Assembly: GCF_002008225.1 (NCBI RefSeq)
Contig: NZ_MRDH01000006.1
Location: 620,001 to 684,000, forward strand
Origin: Agrobacterium salinitolerans
GTDB lineage: Bacteria; Pseudomonadota; Alphaproteobacteria; Rhizobiales; Rhizobiaceae
Reading direction: 5' to 3'
DNA: 64,000 nucleotides
This document shows positions 1-8,438 of this stretch, piece after piece. The notes under the pieces were generated by a model. The model saw only the letters and a list, made by a program, of their open reading frames with translations, was not told where the DNA came from and ran no database searches. Position 1 is the first letter of the stretch. Every line of letters begins with the position of its first letter. The position numbers and the translations under genes were made by a program.

Positions 1-760
1 CCAGTGAGCCGTCCATTAGCGGCCAGGTATTGTAGGAAAGGCCGGCATTCAGCCCCGCCACCAATGCGCCGAGATAGATCTGGAAGAGACAGAGCACAGT
101 CAGCAGCGCGGCAAAGCCCCTGCCCGTCTTTTCATCGGCGGCGTCGGGCGAGTGGTGCGACAGGCCGCGCAATATCCACATGCAGCCCGCAAAGATGAGG
201 CAGGCAATGGTCAGATGCGTAGCAAGCCGATATTGCGAGACATCCGTGCGGTTGACGAGGCCTGACGATACCATCCACCAGCCGATGAAGCCCTGAAAAC
301 CGCCAAGCGCAAGAAGGCCAACGAGCGGCAGGCGCAGGCGCTTTTCGACGCGGCCGGTCAGCCAGAAAAAGGCGAGCGGCAAAGCGAAGATGAGGCCGAT
401 GGTGCGGGCAAGCAGGCGATGCGCCCATTCCCACCAGAAAATCGTCTTGAACTCGTCGAGCGACATACCCTTGTTGATTTCCTGATATTGGGGAATGCGC
501 TTGTAGAGCTGGAATTCCTCTTCCCATTCGGCGACGGAAAGCGGCGGAATGGCGCCATGGATCGGCTTCCATTCGGTAATCGACAGGCCGGATTCGGTAA
601 GCCGCGTGGCGCCGCCGACGAGGACCAGACAGAAGAGCGTGAAGAGCACGACGCGAAGCCAGATGCGCAGCAGGCGGCGGTCCTTCTCCTGTTTCTGCAG
701 GGCAGCCTCCACCACCATGTCCGCAGAACCATTTGCCATCGTCATGCCGCTCGAACGCAT
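1..760 (-). CDS. ctaA: Heme A synthase CtaA/Cox15 (3' end beyond window)
   Basis: This membrane enzyme converts heme O to heme A for aa3-type cytochrome oxidase. The reverse strand reads open from an ATG at 758-760, preceded by a GGGAGA ribosome site, to the window edge, so the C-terminal part is missing. Visible features are a first transmembrane segment followed by [12 protein letters not shown], then [10 protein letters not shown] and a [10 protein letters not shown] stretch carrying a conserved heme-ligand type histidine; all are typical of the alphaproteobacterial CtaA/Cox15 family. It is transcribed divergently from the DUF2842 gene, an arrangement common in Rhizobiales. Family assignment is firm; activity is inferred. 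Confidence 0.93.
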   Translation of the reverse strand, partial: MRSSGMTMANGSADMVVEAALQKQEKDRRLLRIWLRVVLFTLFCLVLVGGATRLTESGLSITEWKPIHGAIPPLSVAEWEEEFQLYKRIPQYQEINKGMSLDEFKTIFWWEWAHRLLARTIGLIFALPLAFFWLTGRVEKRLRLPLVGLLALGGFQGFIGWWMVSSGLVNRTDVSQYRLATHLTIACLIFAGCMWILRGLSHHSPDAADEKTGRGFAALLTVLCLFQIYLGALVAGLNAGLSYNTWPLMDGSL

Positions 761-886
761 CTTTCAGGTCTCCCTCATACAGTCATGTTGATTAGCCCCA
801 TCCGGCACCACAAAACAAGGCCTCAGGGTTTGCGGCATCCGGTCGCGGCGGTATAGTCGGTCAGTTGTTCAATCACGGAAGATTTC

Positions 887-1099
887 ATGCACCCTCGCCT
901 CAGATCGCTCATCGGCACTATCGTCATCATCTGCCTCGTCGTCGTTTACGCCGTGGTGGCGACGGCCATTGCATCGGCGGCGCTGACGCAATCGCCCTGG
1001 TGGGTGCATCTCGCTTATTTCGTGCTGACCGGAATCCTGTGGGTTCTGCCGGCGATGCTGATCATCAAATGGATGGCTGGACCCAAAAAACAGGGTTAA
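887..1099 (+). CDS. DUF2842 small membrane protein
   Basis: This 70-residue protein has two hydrophobic segments (about residues 8-30 and 42-62) separated by a short loop with SPWWVHL, and a basic tail ending PKKQG. Size and pattern fit the DUF2842 family, which is often found beside ctaA/cox15 in alphaproteobacteria. GGAAG precedes the ATG. No function is known; inner-membrane location and a link to oxidase assembly are inference from context only. Confidence 0.8.
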   Translation: MHPRLRSLIGTIVIICLVVVYAVVATAIASAALTQSPWWVHLAYFVLTGILWVLPAMLIIKWMAGPKKQG

Positions 1100-1196
1100 G
1101 CGCCGGCCATTGCATGACACCCTGAGGTCGCAATTTTATAAACCGATTGTTTGCCGCTCAGCGATATAGTCCGACCGAAACAACCGGAGAGAGTGG

Positions 1197-2423
1197 ATGG
1201 CGGCTGAGGGGCCGGTCTTTATCAGCGACGAGCAAGCGCCGACCGCCGTGCAAAACGAGCGGCGGGGTGCTGATCGTCTGTTGATCGATCTGGTCGATGA
1301 CGCCTCCACCATCCGCGTCGACTGGGAGCGGCTGGAAAACGATCCGCTCAATTCGCTGCATCAGAGTTTCGGCTGGTGCTCCATTTGGGCACAAACGCAG
1401 GATAGCGCGCTCCTGACGCTTCGCGGCCGGCAACGCGGCAAGACGATCTTTCTGCTGCCTCTCGAAATCGTAATGGAAGGCGGCGTTCGCAAGGCGCGTT
1501 TTCCCGGCGGCCGTTTCAACAATATCAATACGGGGCTTTTCGACCCCTCCTTTGCCGGACAGGCCGGACAGGAAATCGCGGCGGCGATTGCCCGGGAGGC
1601 GCGGAAGCTGTTGCATGGTCGAGTCGATATTCTGGCTTTGCAGAACATACCGCTGAGGTGGCGCGACAGGACCAATCCCCTCTCGCATCTTGCTTCCGTC
1701 GAGAACCAGAATCCGGCCTTCCAGCTTCCCCTGCTCGAAAGTTTCGAGGCCACGCTTCGGCAGGTCAATGCCAAGAGGCGACGGAAGAAATTCCGTATCC
1801 AGAGCCGAAGGGCCGAGGAAATGGGCGGCTACAGCCATGTGATCGCTCAATCGCCACAGGAAAAATGCGAAATGTTGCAGGCGTTTTTCCGCCAAAAGGC
1901 CGCCCGTTTCGCCTCGCAGGGCATTCCGGATGTGTTTCGCGATCAATCGGTGAAGGATTTCTTCTACGATCTCGCCAATTTCCCACAGACAGGCACGGAC
2001 AGCCTGCTGGAGCTGCACGCCATTCGCCTGCATGGCGAAAACGAGGGCGTCATCGCCGCGATAGCCGGCCTTTCACGCAAGCAGGATCACATCATCTGCC
2101 AGTTCGGTTCGATCGATGAATCCGTTTCGGAACTCAGCCCCGGTGAATTGCTGTTCTGGTTGATGATCGAAAGGGCCTGCCGCGAAAAGGCGGCAATCTT
2201 CGATTTCGGCGTCGGCGACCAGCTCTACAAGCGCAGTTGGTGCCCGCTTTTCACCGTGCAGCACGATATATTCCTGCCGGTGACGTTGAAGGGTCGTGTT
2301 GCGGCCTCGGCCTATGTCGCCATCGCCCGGACGAAGAGCCTGATCAAATCCAATCCGGCGCTTTATGCGTTGATACAGCGGTTTCGCGCCGGACGGCCGA
2401 AGATGGACAGCGCCGCCGACTGA
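1197..2423 (+). CDS. uppA: FemAB/CelD-like GNAT acyltransferase of the unipolar polysaccharide cluster (UppA type)
   Basis: The 408-residue soluble protein resembles the CelD/BcsL Acetyltransf_6 group. Its second half (about residues 190-350) carries the GNAT-like core, with the run HIICQFGSIDESVSELSPGE and a following FDFGVGDQLYKRSW segment characteristic of this family. Members found with polysaccharide clusters, such as Caulobacter HfsK in holdfast synthesis, modify sugar amines or hydroxyls. It starts at an ATG behind GGAGAGAG and is convergent with the Wzz-type gene 28 nt downstream. The upp naming follows the Agrobacterium uppA-F locus from gene content and order; substrate is not deducible. 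Confidence 0.75.
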   Translation: MAAEGPVFISDEQAPTAVQNERRGADRLLIDLVDDASTIRVDWERLENDPLNSLHQSFGWCSIWAQTQDSALLTLRGRQRGKTIFLLPLEIVMEGGVRKARFPGGRFNNINTGLFDPSFAGQAGQEIAAAIAREARKLLHGRVDILALQNIPLRWRDRTNPLSHLASVENQNPAFQLPLLESFEATLRQVNAKRRRKKFRIQSRRAEEMGGYSHVIAQSPQEKCEMLQAFFRQKAARFASQGIPDVFRDQSVKDFFYDLANFPQTGTDSLLELHAIRLHGENEGVIAAIAGLSRKQDHIICQFGSIDESVSELSPGELLFWLMIERACREKAAIFDFGVGDQLYKRSWCPLFTVQHDIFLPVTLKGRVAASAYVAIARTKSLIKSNPALYALIQRFRAGRPKMDSAAD

Positions 2424-2451
2424 GTTGCCGGCGCTGTAGGTATGCGGCGCC

Positions 2452-4719
2452 TCAGGCCGCGCTCAGATGGTCCGGCTTGCGCATGCCGGTCAGCGGCAGC
2501 GCCTGTCCATAACCCTCGGCAACCAGTTCACCGAGCGTCTTTTCCAACAATTCGCTATCCTTGCCCGGAACCGAGACGATAATTTCCGCCGGCAGGTTGC
2601 GCAGCATTTTCCCGAGGCTCGAGATCTGTACCGCGCCGCACTCGACGAGGACGGTATCATAAGCGTCGGAGAGCGCGCCGAGGATCATCGTCAGACGGTC
2701 AATCGCACGCATGGCCTCGCGCGGCTGCGCATTGCCACGCGGCACAATATGGGCGTCGGACAGGCGGTCGCCGTGAATGGTTTCACCAAAGGCGGCCGCG
2801 CCCGCCAGAAGGTCCATCACACCGGGAAGTCCAGCCTCCGGCGCCATCAATCGCGTCGGACAGGCTGACGCCGTCATGTCGACGAGAACGACCGAACGCC
2901 CCATTTCGGACAGAGCACGCGCCAGCATGACGGTCGTGGTCGAACCGCTATCACCGGCGGGAGACACGATCGCGGCGACCGGCTTGGCAAGGCGGGTAGC
3001 CAGGAAACCTGCAACGGCGCTAATGGAGAAGTCGTCATTGGCGTCGACCTCCTCCTCCACTGCCTCCTCTTTCGCGGCCGTGACATCCTCCACCGGCAGG
3101 GCCGGTATGGCGGCCGCAGCGGCGGCCGGTACACGCCGTTCTTCCTCTTCGGCAACGGGCTGGTATGCGGCGACCGGCATGGCTCGCGCAGCAGGCTGTA
3201 TGGCTTCATGGCGCGCGACTACAGGCTGTTCCGACACGTCCGTCGTTTTGTCCGGATCGGCTGGGGAACGGGAAGGAGAAGGCGGATCGGAGAGCGGCGG
3301 AACTTGGTTCCTGCCCAACGGCTTCAAGGCCCGGCCGGTGAAGAGCTCCACCAGCATGACGACGATGCAGGACAGCAGAAAGGCCGCCAACGTCACGACG
3401 ATGGTGATGGCGCCGGTCTTCGGGAAATAGGGTTCGCGCGGCTCCACCGCCGTCGAGATGACGCGCGCATCGGCCGGCGTGGAATCCACCGAACCGGCGC
3501 GCGAAGTCGCTTCGCGGTAACGGGCAAGATAGGTTTCCAGAAGCTGCCTTTGCGCAGAAGCTTCCCGCTCCAGATCGTTGAGACCGACCTGCTGTTCGCC
3601 GGCACGAACGCTTTCCGATTTCAGCATGTTCAGCTGCTGAACCAGTTGCCGTTCCCGCAGACGCGAAACATTGGCCTCGTTTTCGAGACTTGCCAGCACC
3701 TTGCGGGTTTCTTCCTGAATCTGCCGCTGTATGCCGTCAAGCTGATTGCGCAGCGCGCGGATGCGCGGATGGCCTTCCAGCATCGAAGACGAGAGATCGG
3801 AAATCTGGCTGCGGATCGTCGTCTCGTTTTCCTTCAGCCTCTGGATCGTCGGGGAACCGACGACATCGGGGAAAGTATCAAGCGGACGGCCGTTAGCAAG
3901 CGCGCTGCGCACGCCTTCCGCCCGCGCTTCCGCATTGGCGCGCTCGCCACGGATACGGCCGAGTTCGGTGGAGATATCGCTGAGCTGGCGGGTGGCAAGC
4001 GTTTCGCCCTGCCCTGCCGAGAGAAGATCGGCGGAGGCGCGGTAATCCGCGACCTTCCTGTCGGCCTCGCGCACCTTTTCGCGCAGATTGGCGATTTCCG
4101 GCTCCAGCCAGCGCGCCGCTTCCGTGCTTGTATCCAGCTTTGCGCCGCTTTGCAGGGCGATATAGGCCTTCATCATCTCATTGGGGATGGCAGCGGCAAG
4201 CTTCGGGTCCTGCGAGGAGAATTCGACCGTGATGACGCGCGAACTTTCGACCTGATAGACCTGCAACTTCTCCCGGAAGGCCGTCAGCACCCGCTCCTCG
4301 GGCAACACCTGAAGCGGGTCCTTCTTGACGCCGACGGCGACCAGCAGCTGCGAGATGAGCGAAGGATGGGCCTCCGGATCGAACTCATCAAGCTCATAAA
4401 GCTTCATGTCTTTCGCGACCTGTTTGATGAGATCGACCGATTGCAGGATCTGCACCTGGCTGGAAACGGTCAATTCATCGAGAACCGGCTCGGCGGGCGC
4501 ATTGGACTGCTGCGAGGCGCCGAAGGAGGCCGTGCGGGATTCGATGAGCACGCGCGCCTCGCCCTTATAGGCGGGCGACATCATGCTTGAGATCACGAAG
4601 GCGGTGCCTCCGGCCAGAAGCGTGATCGCCGCGATCCGCCCCTTGCGCTGCCATATGGCTGCGACAAGCTGCGCAAGATCGATATCCACATCCCTGTCGT
4701 CAATGCGATCGCCGTTCAT
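2452..4719 (-). CDS. uppB: Polysaccharide co-polymerase (Wzz/GumC type) with degenerate tyrosine-kinase-like domain (UppB type)
   Basis: The 755-residue inner-membrane protein is built like ExoP/GumC. It has a cytoplasmic start, TM1 at about 28-47, a long coiled-coil periplasmic region, TM2 at about 435-460, a proline- and alanine-rich linker, and a C-terminal domain from about 580. In bacterial tyrosine kinases this last domain binds ATP. Here the P-loop position reads SPAGDSGSTTT (586-596), without the invariant lysine, the second Walker aspartate survives in LVDM (612-615), and Walker B ends in E (VLVEC, 690-694). The tail holds one tyrosine instead of a cluster. It probably sets chain length or export without classical autophosphorylation (inference). 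It is transcribed divergently from uppC. Confidence 0.82.
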   Translation of the reverse strand: MNGDRIDDRDVDIDLAQLVAAIWQRKGRIAAITLLAGGTAFVISSMMSPAYKGEARVLIESRTASFGASQQSNAPAEPVLDELTVSSQVQILQSVDLIKQVAKDMKLYELDEFDPEAHPSLISQLLVAVGVKKDPLQVLPEERVLTAFREKLQVYQVESSRVITVEFSSQDPKLAAAIPNEMMKAYIALQSGAKLDTSTEAARWLEPEIANLREKVREADRKVADYRASADLLSAGQGETLATRQLSDISTELGRIRGERANAEARAEGVRSALANGRPLDTFPDVVGSPTIQRLKENETTIRSQISDLSSSMLEGHPRIRALRNQLDGIQRQIQEETRKVLASLENEANVSRLRERQLVQQLNMLKSESVRAGEQQVGLNDLEREASAQRQLLETYLARYREATSRAGSVDSTPADARVISTAVEPREPYFPKTGAITIVVTLAAFLLSCIVVMLVELFTGRALKPLGRNQVPPLSDPPSPSRSPADPDKTTDVSEQPVVARHEAIQPAARAMPVAAYQPVAEEEERRVPAAAAAAIPALPVEDVTAAKEEAVEEEVDANDDFSISAVAGFLATRLAKPVAAIVSPAGDSGSTTTVMLARALSEMGRSVVLVDMTASACPTRLMAPEAGLPGVMDLLAGAAAFGETIHGDRLSDAHIVPRGNAQPREAMRAIDRLTMILGALSDAYDTVLVECGAVQISSLGKMLRNLPAEIIVSVPGKDSELLEKTLGELVAEGYGQALPLTGMRKPDHLSAA

Positions 4720-4864
4720 GCAGGCTCCGTAACCGAGACAAACCTCGGGCGTTCAAATATAGATGGTCAATTTTCGCGAAGCTTAAGTCTTGCGGGTAAC
4801 ACAACAGTTAATCCCGGAGAATCCGACGAAATAAAGCCGATATTACCATCGCTCGCGCCGGCTG

Positions 4865-4879
4865 TTTACCGCACATTAA
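4865..4879. promoter_or_regulatory. CtrA-like half-site pair in the uppB-uppC divergent promoter region
   Basis: The sequence reads TTTA-N7-TTAA followed by CC, one base from the TTAA-N7-TTAA consensus of the cell-cycle regulator CtrA. It lies about 50 nt before uppC in the 210-nt region shared with uppB. Such AT-rich motifs occur by chance, so this is only a candidate. Confidence 0.3.
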
Positions 4880-4929
4880 CCCTAACAGAACGATAAGAAT
4901 GATCAAAGATCGACTCGGAGCCAGATGAG

Positions 4930-5502
4930 ATGCCGCTCGCCGGATCACGACATGTCACCGCACTGACGCTCGCCGTTTTGACGGCCCTCTCCGGCTGCGC
5001 GGCATATCAACCCGCGCCGAGGTCCTTTAACGAGGCTGCGCTGCAACCCTATCATGTCGATAGCGGCGACAGGCTGCGCATCAACGTGTTCGAGCAGTCC
5101 GGGCTGACCAACACCTATACGGTCGACCAGGCCGGTTATGTCGCCTTCCCGCTCGTCGGTCAGGTTCCCGCACGCGGCAAGACGCTGCCGCAGCTCGAAG
5201 CCGCCATAGCCGCCAAATTGCGGCAGGGTTACCTTCGCGATCCAGACGTGACGATCGAGATCGACCGTTATCGCCCGGTCTTCATCATGGGCGAAGTCGG
5301 TCGTCCCGGCCAATATTCCTATGTGCCGGGCATGACCGCGCAAAACGCCATAGCCATTGCCGGCGGCTTTACTCCGCGCGCCAATCAGGCCGATGTCGAC
5401 ATTACCCGCAAGATCAACGCCGAGGTGATGACCGGCCGGATCGGGATCACCGCGCCCATTCTGGCGGGTGATACCGTCTATGTGCGTGAACGCTTCTTCT
5501 AA
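4930..5502 (+). CDS. uppC: Outer-membrane polysaccharide export lipoprotein, Wza/GumB type (UppC type)
   Basis: This 190-residue exporter begins with a lipoprotein signal peptide; the lipobox LSGC puts the lipidated cysteine at residue 23. A Poly_export (PES) domain follows (about 38-120, beginning YHVDSGDRLRINVFE), then an SLBB domain (about 122-185, VFIMGEVGRPGQYSY). It stops right after the SLBB domain, half the length of E. coli Wza, so it lacks the C-terminal helix that forms the outer-membrane barrel there. It would export the adhesin polysaccharide together with the UppB-type co-polymerase. GAGCCAGATGAG precedes the ATG. The glycosyltransferase gene follows 16 nt later. Confidence 0.88.
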   Translation: MPLAGSRHVTALTLAVLTALSGCAAYQPAPRSFNEAALQPYHVDSGDRLRINVFEQSGLTNTYTVDQAGYVAFPLVGQVPARGKTLPQLEAAIAAKLRQGYLRDPDVTIEIDRYRPVFIMGEVGRPGQYSYVPGMTAQNAIAIAGGFTPRANQADVDITRKINAEVMTGRIGITAPILAGDTVYVRERFF

Positions 5503-5518
5503 GAACGGAGTGGCGCAC

Positions 5519-6661
5519 GTGTCGGATGACGGCCCTCCCCTGCGTATCATTCATTGCTTCCGCTCCCCGGTGGGCGGTGTTTTCCGCCATGTGCGCGACC
5601 TCATCGAAGAACATGTGAAGCAGGGCCACAAGGTTGGCATCGTTTGCGACAGTTCCACCGGCGGCGCGCATGAGGAGCGGCTTTTCGCACAGATCACCCC
5701 GATGCTGGAACTCGGCCTCACCCGCCTGCCCATCAGGCGGTCCATCAGCCCCGGCGACCTCATGGCGCTGTGGAAATCCTACAAGCACATCAAAAGTTTG
5801 CGGCCGGACATTCTGCACGGACACAGCGCCAAGGGTGGCGCTCTTGCCCGGCTGATCGGCTCACTCCTGCGGGCGAACAGGTATCGCGTAGCCCGCCTCT
5901 ATTCACCGCATGGCGGCAGCCTGCATTACGCCAGAAACAGCCTCAAAGGGCAGCTCTTCCTGCGGCTGGAGCGGTTCCAGGAACATTTCACCGATGCGCT
6001 CTGTTTCGTCTGCAATTTCGAGCAGGCGACGTATGAAGCCAAGGTCGGCAGGCCGCGCACCCGCACCGCGATGATCTATAACGGCGTTCAGGAAAGCGAG
6101 TTCGAAACCGTACCCGCGCGCGAAGATGCAGCCCGTTTTCTCTATATCGGCATGTTGCGCGACCTCAAGGGGCCGGATGTCTTCATCACGGCATTTGCAA
6201 AGATGGAACGCAGTCTCGGCAAGCCCATGTCCGGCGTGATTGTCGGCGACGGACCGGACAGGGACAAATATGCGGCGATGATCGACAAGGCTGGGCTTTC
6301 CCGGCGTATTTCCATGCATGCGGCCATGCCCGCCAGACAGGCCTTCGAACTGGCGACGACGGTGGTGGTGCCTTCGCGCGCCGAAGCCATGCCCTATATC
6401 GTGCTTGAAGCGCTTGCGTCGGGAAAGACGGTCATTGCCTCGCATGTCGGTGGCATTCCCGAAGTCCTCGGAGAAGACAGCGAAGCGCTCGTACCGGCTG
6501 GTGACGCCGACGCGCTGGCGCGGATCATGGTCAAGGATGCGGAGGACGCCGACTGGGCGCAGCGGATCATGCCTCGTCCCGACAGCTTCAAAGCGAAATT
6601 TTCAACCCCGGTCATGGCGGATGAGATGATGAAACTCTATCGCGACCTGTTATCCACCTGA
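5519..6661 (+). CDS. uppD: GT4-family glycosyltransferase (UppD type)
   Basis: The protein has a GT-B fold with a Glyco_transf_4 N-terminal half (LRIIHCFRSPVGGVFRHV) and a Glycos_transf_1 C-terminal half from about residue 190. The EX7E motif that binds the sugar nucleotide is present as EAMPYIVLE, followed by GGIPEVL. I place the start at GTG 5519 because GGAG sits 8 nt upstream, just after the uppC stop; a longer form starting at 5468 would overlap uppC and has no ribosome site. It adds a sugar to the lipid-linked repeat unit at the cytoplasmic face; donor unknown. Confidence 0.85.
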   Translation: MSDDGPPLRIIHCFRSPVGGVFRHVRDLIEEHVKQGHKVGIVCDSSTGGAHEERLFAQITPMLELGLTRLPIRRSISPGDLMALWKSYKHIKSLRPDILHGHSAKGGALARLIGSLLRANRYRVARLYSPHGGSLHYARNSLKGQLFLRLERFQEHFTDALCFVCNFEQATYEAKVGRPRTRTAMIYNGVQESEFETVPAREDAARFLYIGMLRDLKGPDVFITAFAKMERSLGKPMSGVIVGDGPDRDKYAAMIDKAGLSRRISMHAAMPARQAFELATTVVVPSRAEAMPYIVLEALASGKTVIASHVGGIPEVLGEDSEALVPAGDADALARIMVKDAEDADWAQRIMPRPDSFKAKFSTPVMADEMMKLYRDLLST

Positions 6662-6884
6662 TAGTCATTTCAAAAACACGATTTTTAATTGTATATTCCG
6701 GCCATCCTGTAGAAAATCATCATAAACGTTTCTTAGCATGTTTCGGCTAGTTTCCTGCTCGTAGAGCGCGTGCGCCCATTCGGATGCATACAAGGCGCTC
6801 TGCCACTTTGAGGTTGCGCATCGTTCCGTTCGAAAATTCAATGCGATTTTCAGGCCGATGTGCTGGAGGGTGCGGACCAAGGCA

Positions 6885-8438
6885 ATGACCAAGACTGACA
6901 AGGACAGAATGCAATTCGATCTGGCGTCATTGCGCAAGAAACTCTCTGACCATGAAGCCGGCGGGTCTTCGGCGTCCGAAACGGTCGTTCTCAATCCGCT
7001 TGCACGGCAGATCGCCAACCAGCTTCGCGCCGGCAACCATTCGCCCAATATGGTGATCGGGCAATTGCGGCTTATGGAATTCACGATGCTCGTCGTCATC
7101 GCCGCCATCGTCAACGGCATCGCAGCCGATCGCGGTCTCGAAACCTTTCTGTCGGTTTTCGGCGGCGGCGTATTGGGGGCGGCGCTCTGCGTGTTTCTGT
7201 TGCAGGCCGGTGACTGCTATCAGCTTCCGACGCTGCGCACGCCGCTGAAGATGTTCGCCCGCATTCAGGGCGCGGTGTGCCTCTCCTTCGTGGGAATTGC
7301 CTGTTTCCTTCTCCTTTTCTTTCCCGATGCGCTGCATTCCTGGCAAGCATTTGGCGTCTGGTATGCAACGGCTGCGGTCGCGATCTTCGCCGGGCGGCTG
7401 ATCCTCGGTTTCGCCATTCGTCATTGGGGCCGCAACGGCGTCATGGAACGCCGCGCCGTCATCGTTGGCGGCGGCGATGCCGCCAAGGACCTTATCCGCT
7501 CGCTGGAGCAGCAGTCCGACAACGATATACGCATCTGCGGTATCTTCGACGACCGGAAAAGCGCCCGCTCCCCCGAAGTTGTCGCCGGTTATCCCAAACT
7601 CGGAACCTTTGCGGAGCTGGTGGAGTTCGCCCGCCTGACGAAGCTGGACATGCTGATCATCGCCCTGCCGCTCAGCGCCGAGGCGCGCATTCTCCAGCTT
7701 CTGCGCAAACTTTGGGTGCTGCCGGTCGATATCCGCATTGCGGCGCATGCCAATAAATTGCGTTTCCGCCCCCGCGCCTATTCCCATGTCGGCAAGGTAC
7801 CGATGCTCGATGTGTTCGACAAGCCGATCCGCGACTGGGATTCGGTGGCGAAACGGGTGTTCGACATCACCTTCAGCCTCATCGGCATCGCCCTCTTATG
7901 GCCGGTGATGGTGGGGGCGGGAATTGCCGTGAAAACCACCTCGAAAGGCCCGATCCTCTTCAAGCAGAAGCGCCACGGCTTCAACAATGAGACGATCAAT
8001 GTCTGGAAGTTCCGTTCCATGTATACGGAGCTCGCCGACCCGACCGCGAAAAAGGCCGTGACAAAGAACGATCCGCGCGTGACGCCCGTCGGCCGCTTCC
8101 TGCGCAAATCCTCGATGGACGAATTGCCGCAGCTTTTCAACGTTCTTTACGGCGATCTTTCGCTCGTCGGGCCGCGCCCGCATGCCGTTCACGCCCAGAC
8201 GGGCGACTTGAAATATACCGAGGTGGTGGAGCACTATTTCGCACGCCACAAGGTCAAGCCCGGCGTCACCGGCTGGGCGCAGATCAACGGCTGGCGCGGC
8301 GAGATCGACCATGGCGACAAGATCAAGTTCCGGACCGAATATGATCTCTATTACATCGAGAACTGGTCGCTGTTTCTCGATTTAAAGATTCTGTTCCTCA
8401 CGCCGATACGGCTGCTGAAATCGGAAAACGCCTATTGA
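6885..8438 (+). CDS. uppE: Undecaprenyl-phosphate sugar phosphotransferase, WcaJ type (UppE type)
   Basis: This polyisoprenyl-phosphate sugar-1-phosphate transferase starts the repeat unit by moving a sugar-phosphate to undecaprenyl phosphate. About five N-terminal membrane segments are followed by a nucleotide-binding-like domain (VIVGGGDAAKDLIRSL) and a C-terminal bacterial sugar transferase domain with KRVFDITFSLIG, FKQKRHG, VWKFRSM and the catalytic region SLVGPRPHAV. The start is uncertain: ATG 6885 has AAGG 2 nt and GGAGG 15 nt upstream, ATG 6909 has AAGGA at 4 nt, and 6858 has no ribosome site. The 223-nt gap before it may hold a separate promoter. It ends in a 4-nt overlap with the polymerase gene. 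Confidence 0.88.
   Translation: MTKTDKDRMQFDLASLRKKLSDHEAGGSSASETVVLNPLARQIANQLRAGNHSPNMVIGQLRLMEFTMLVVIAAIVNGIAADRGLETFLSVFGGGVLGAALCVFLLQAGDCYQLPTLRTPLKMFARIQGAVCLSFVGIACFLLLFFPDALHSWQAFGVWYATAAVAIFAGRLILGFAIRHWGRNGVMERRAVIVGGGDAAKDLIRSLEQQSDNDIRICGIFDDRKSARSPEVVAGYPKLGTFAELVEFARLTKLDMLIIALPLSAEARILQLLRKLWVLPVDIRIAAHANKLRFRPRAYSHVGKVPMLDVFDKPIRDWDSVAKRVFDITFSLIGIALLWPVMVGAGIAVKTTSKGPILFKQKRHGFNNETINVWKFRSMYTELADPTAKKAVTKNDPRVTPVGRFLRKSSMDELPQLFNVLYGDLSLVGPRPHAVHAQTGDLKYTEVVEHYFARHKVKPGVTGWAQINGWRGEIDHGDKIKFRTEYDLYYIENWSLFLDLKILFLTPIRLLKSENAY

Noticed and set aside
3208..4590. 460-residue open frame opposite the Wzz-type gene
   Set aside because: Arg/His-rich with no motif, fully inside the co-polymerase gene on the other strand.
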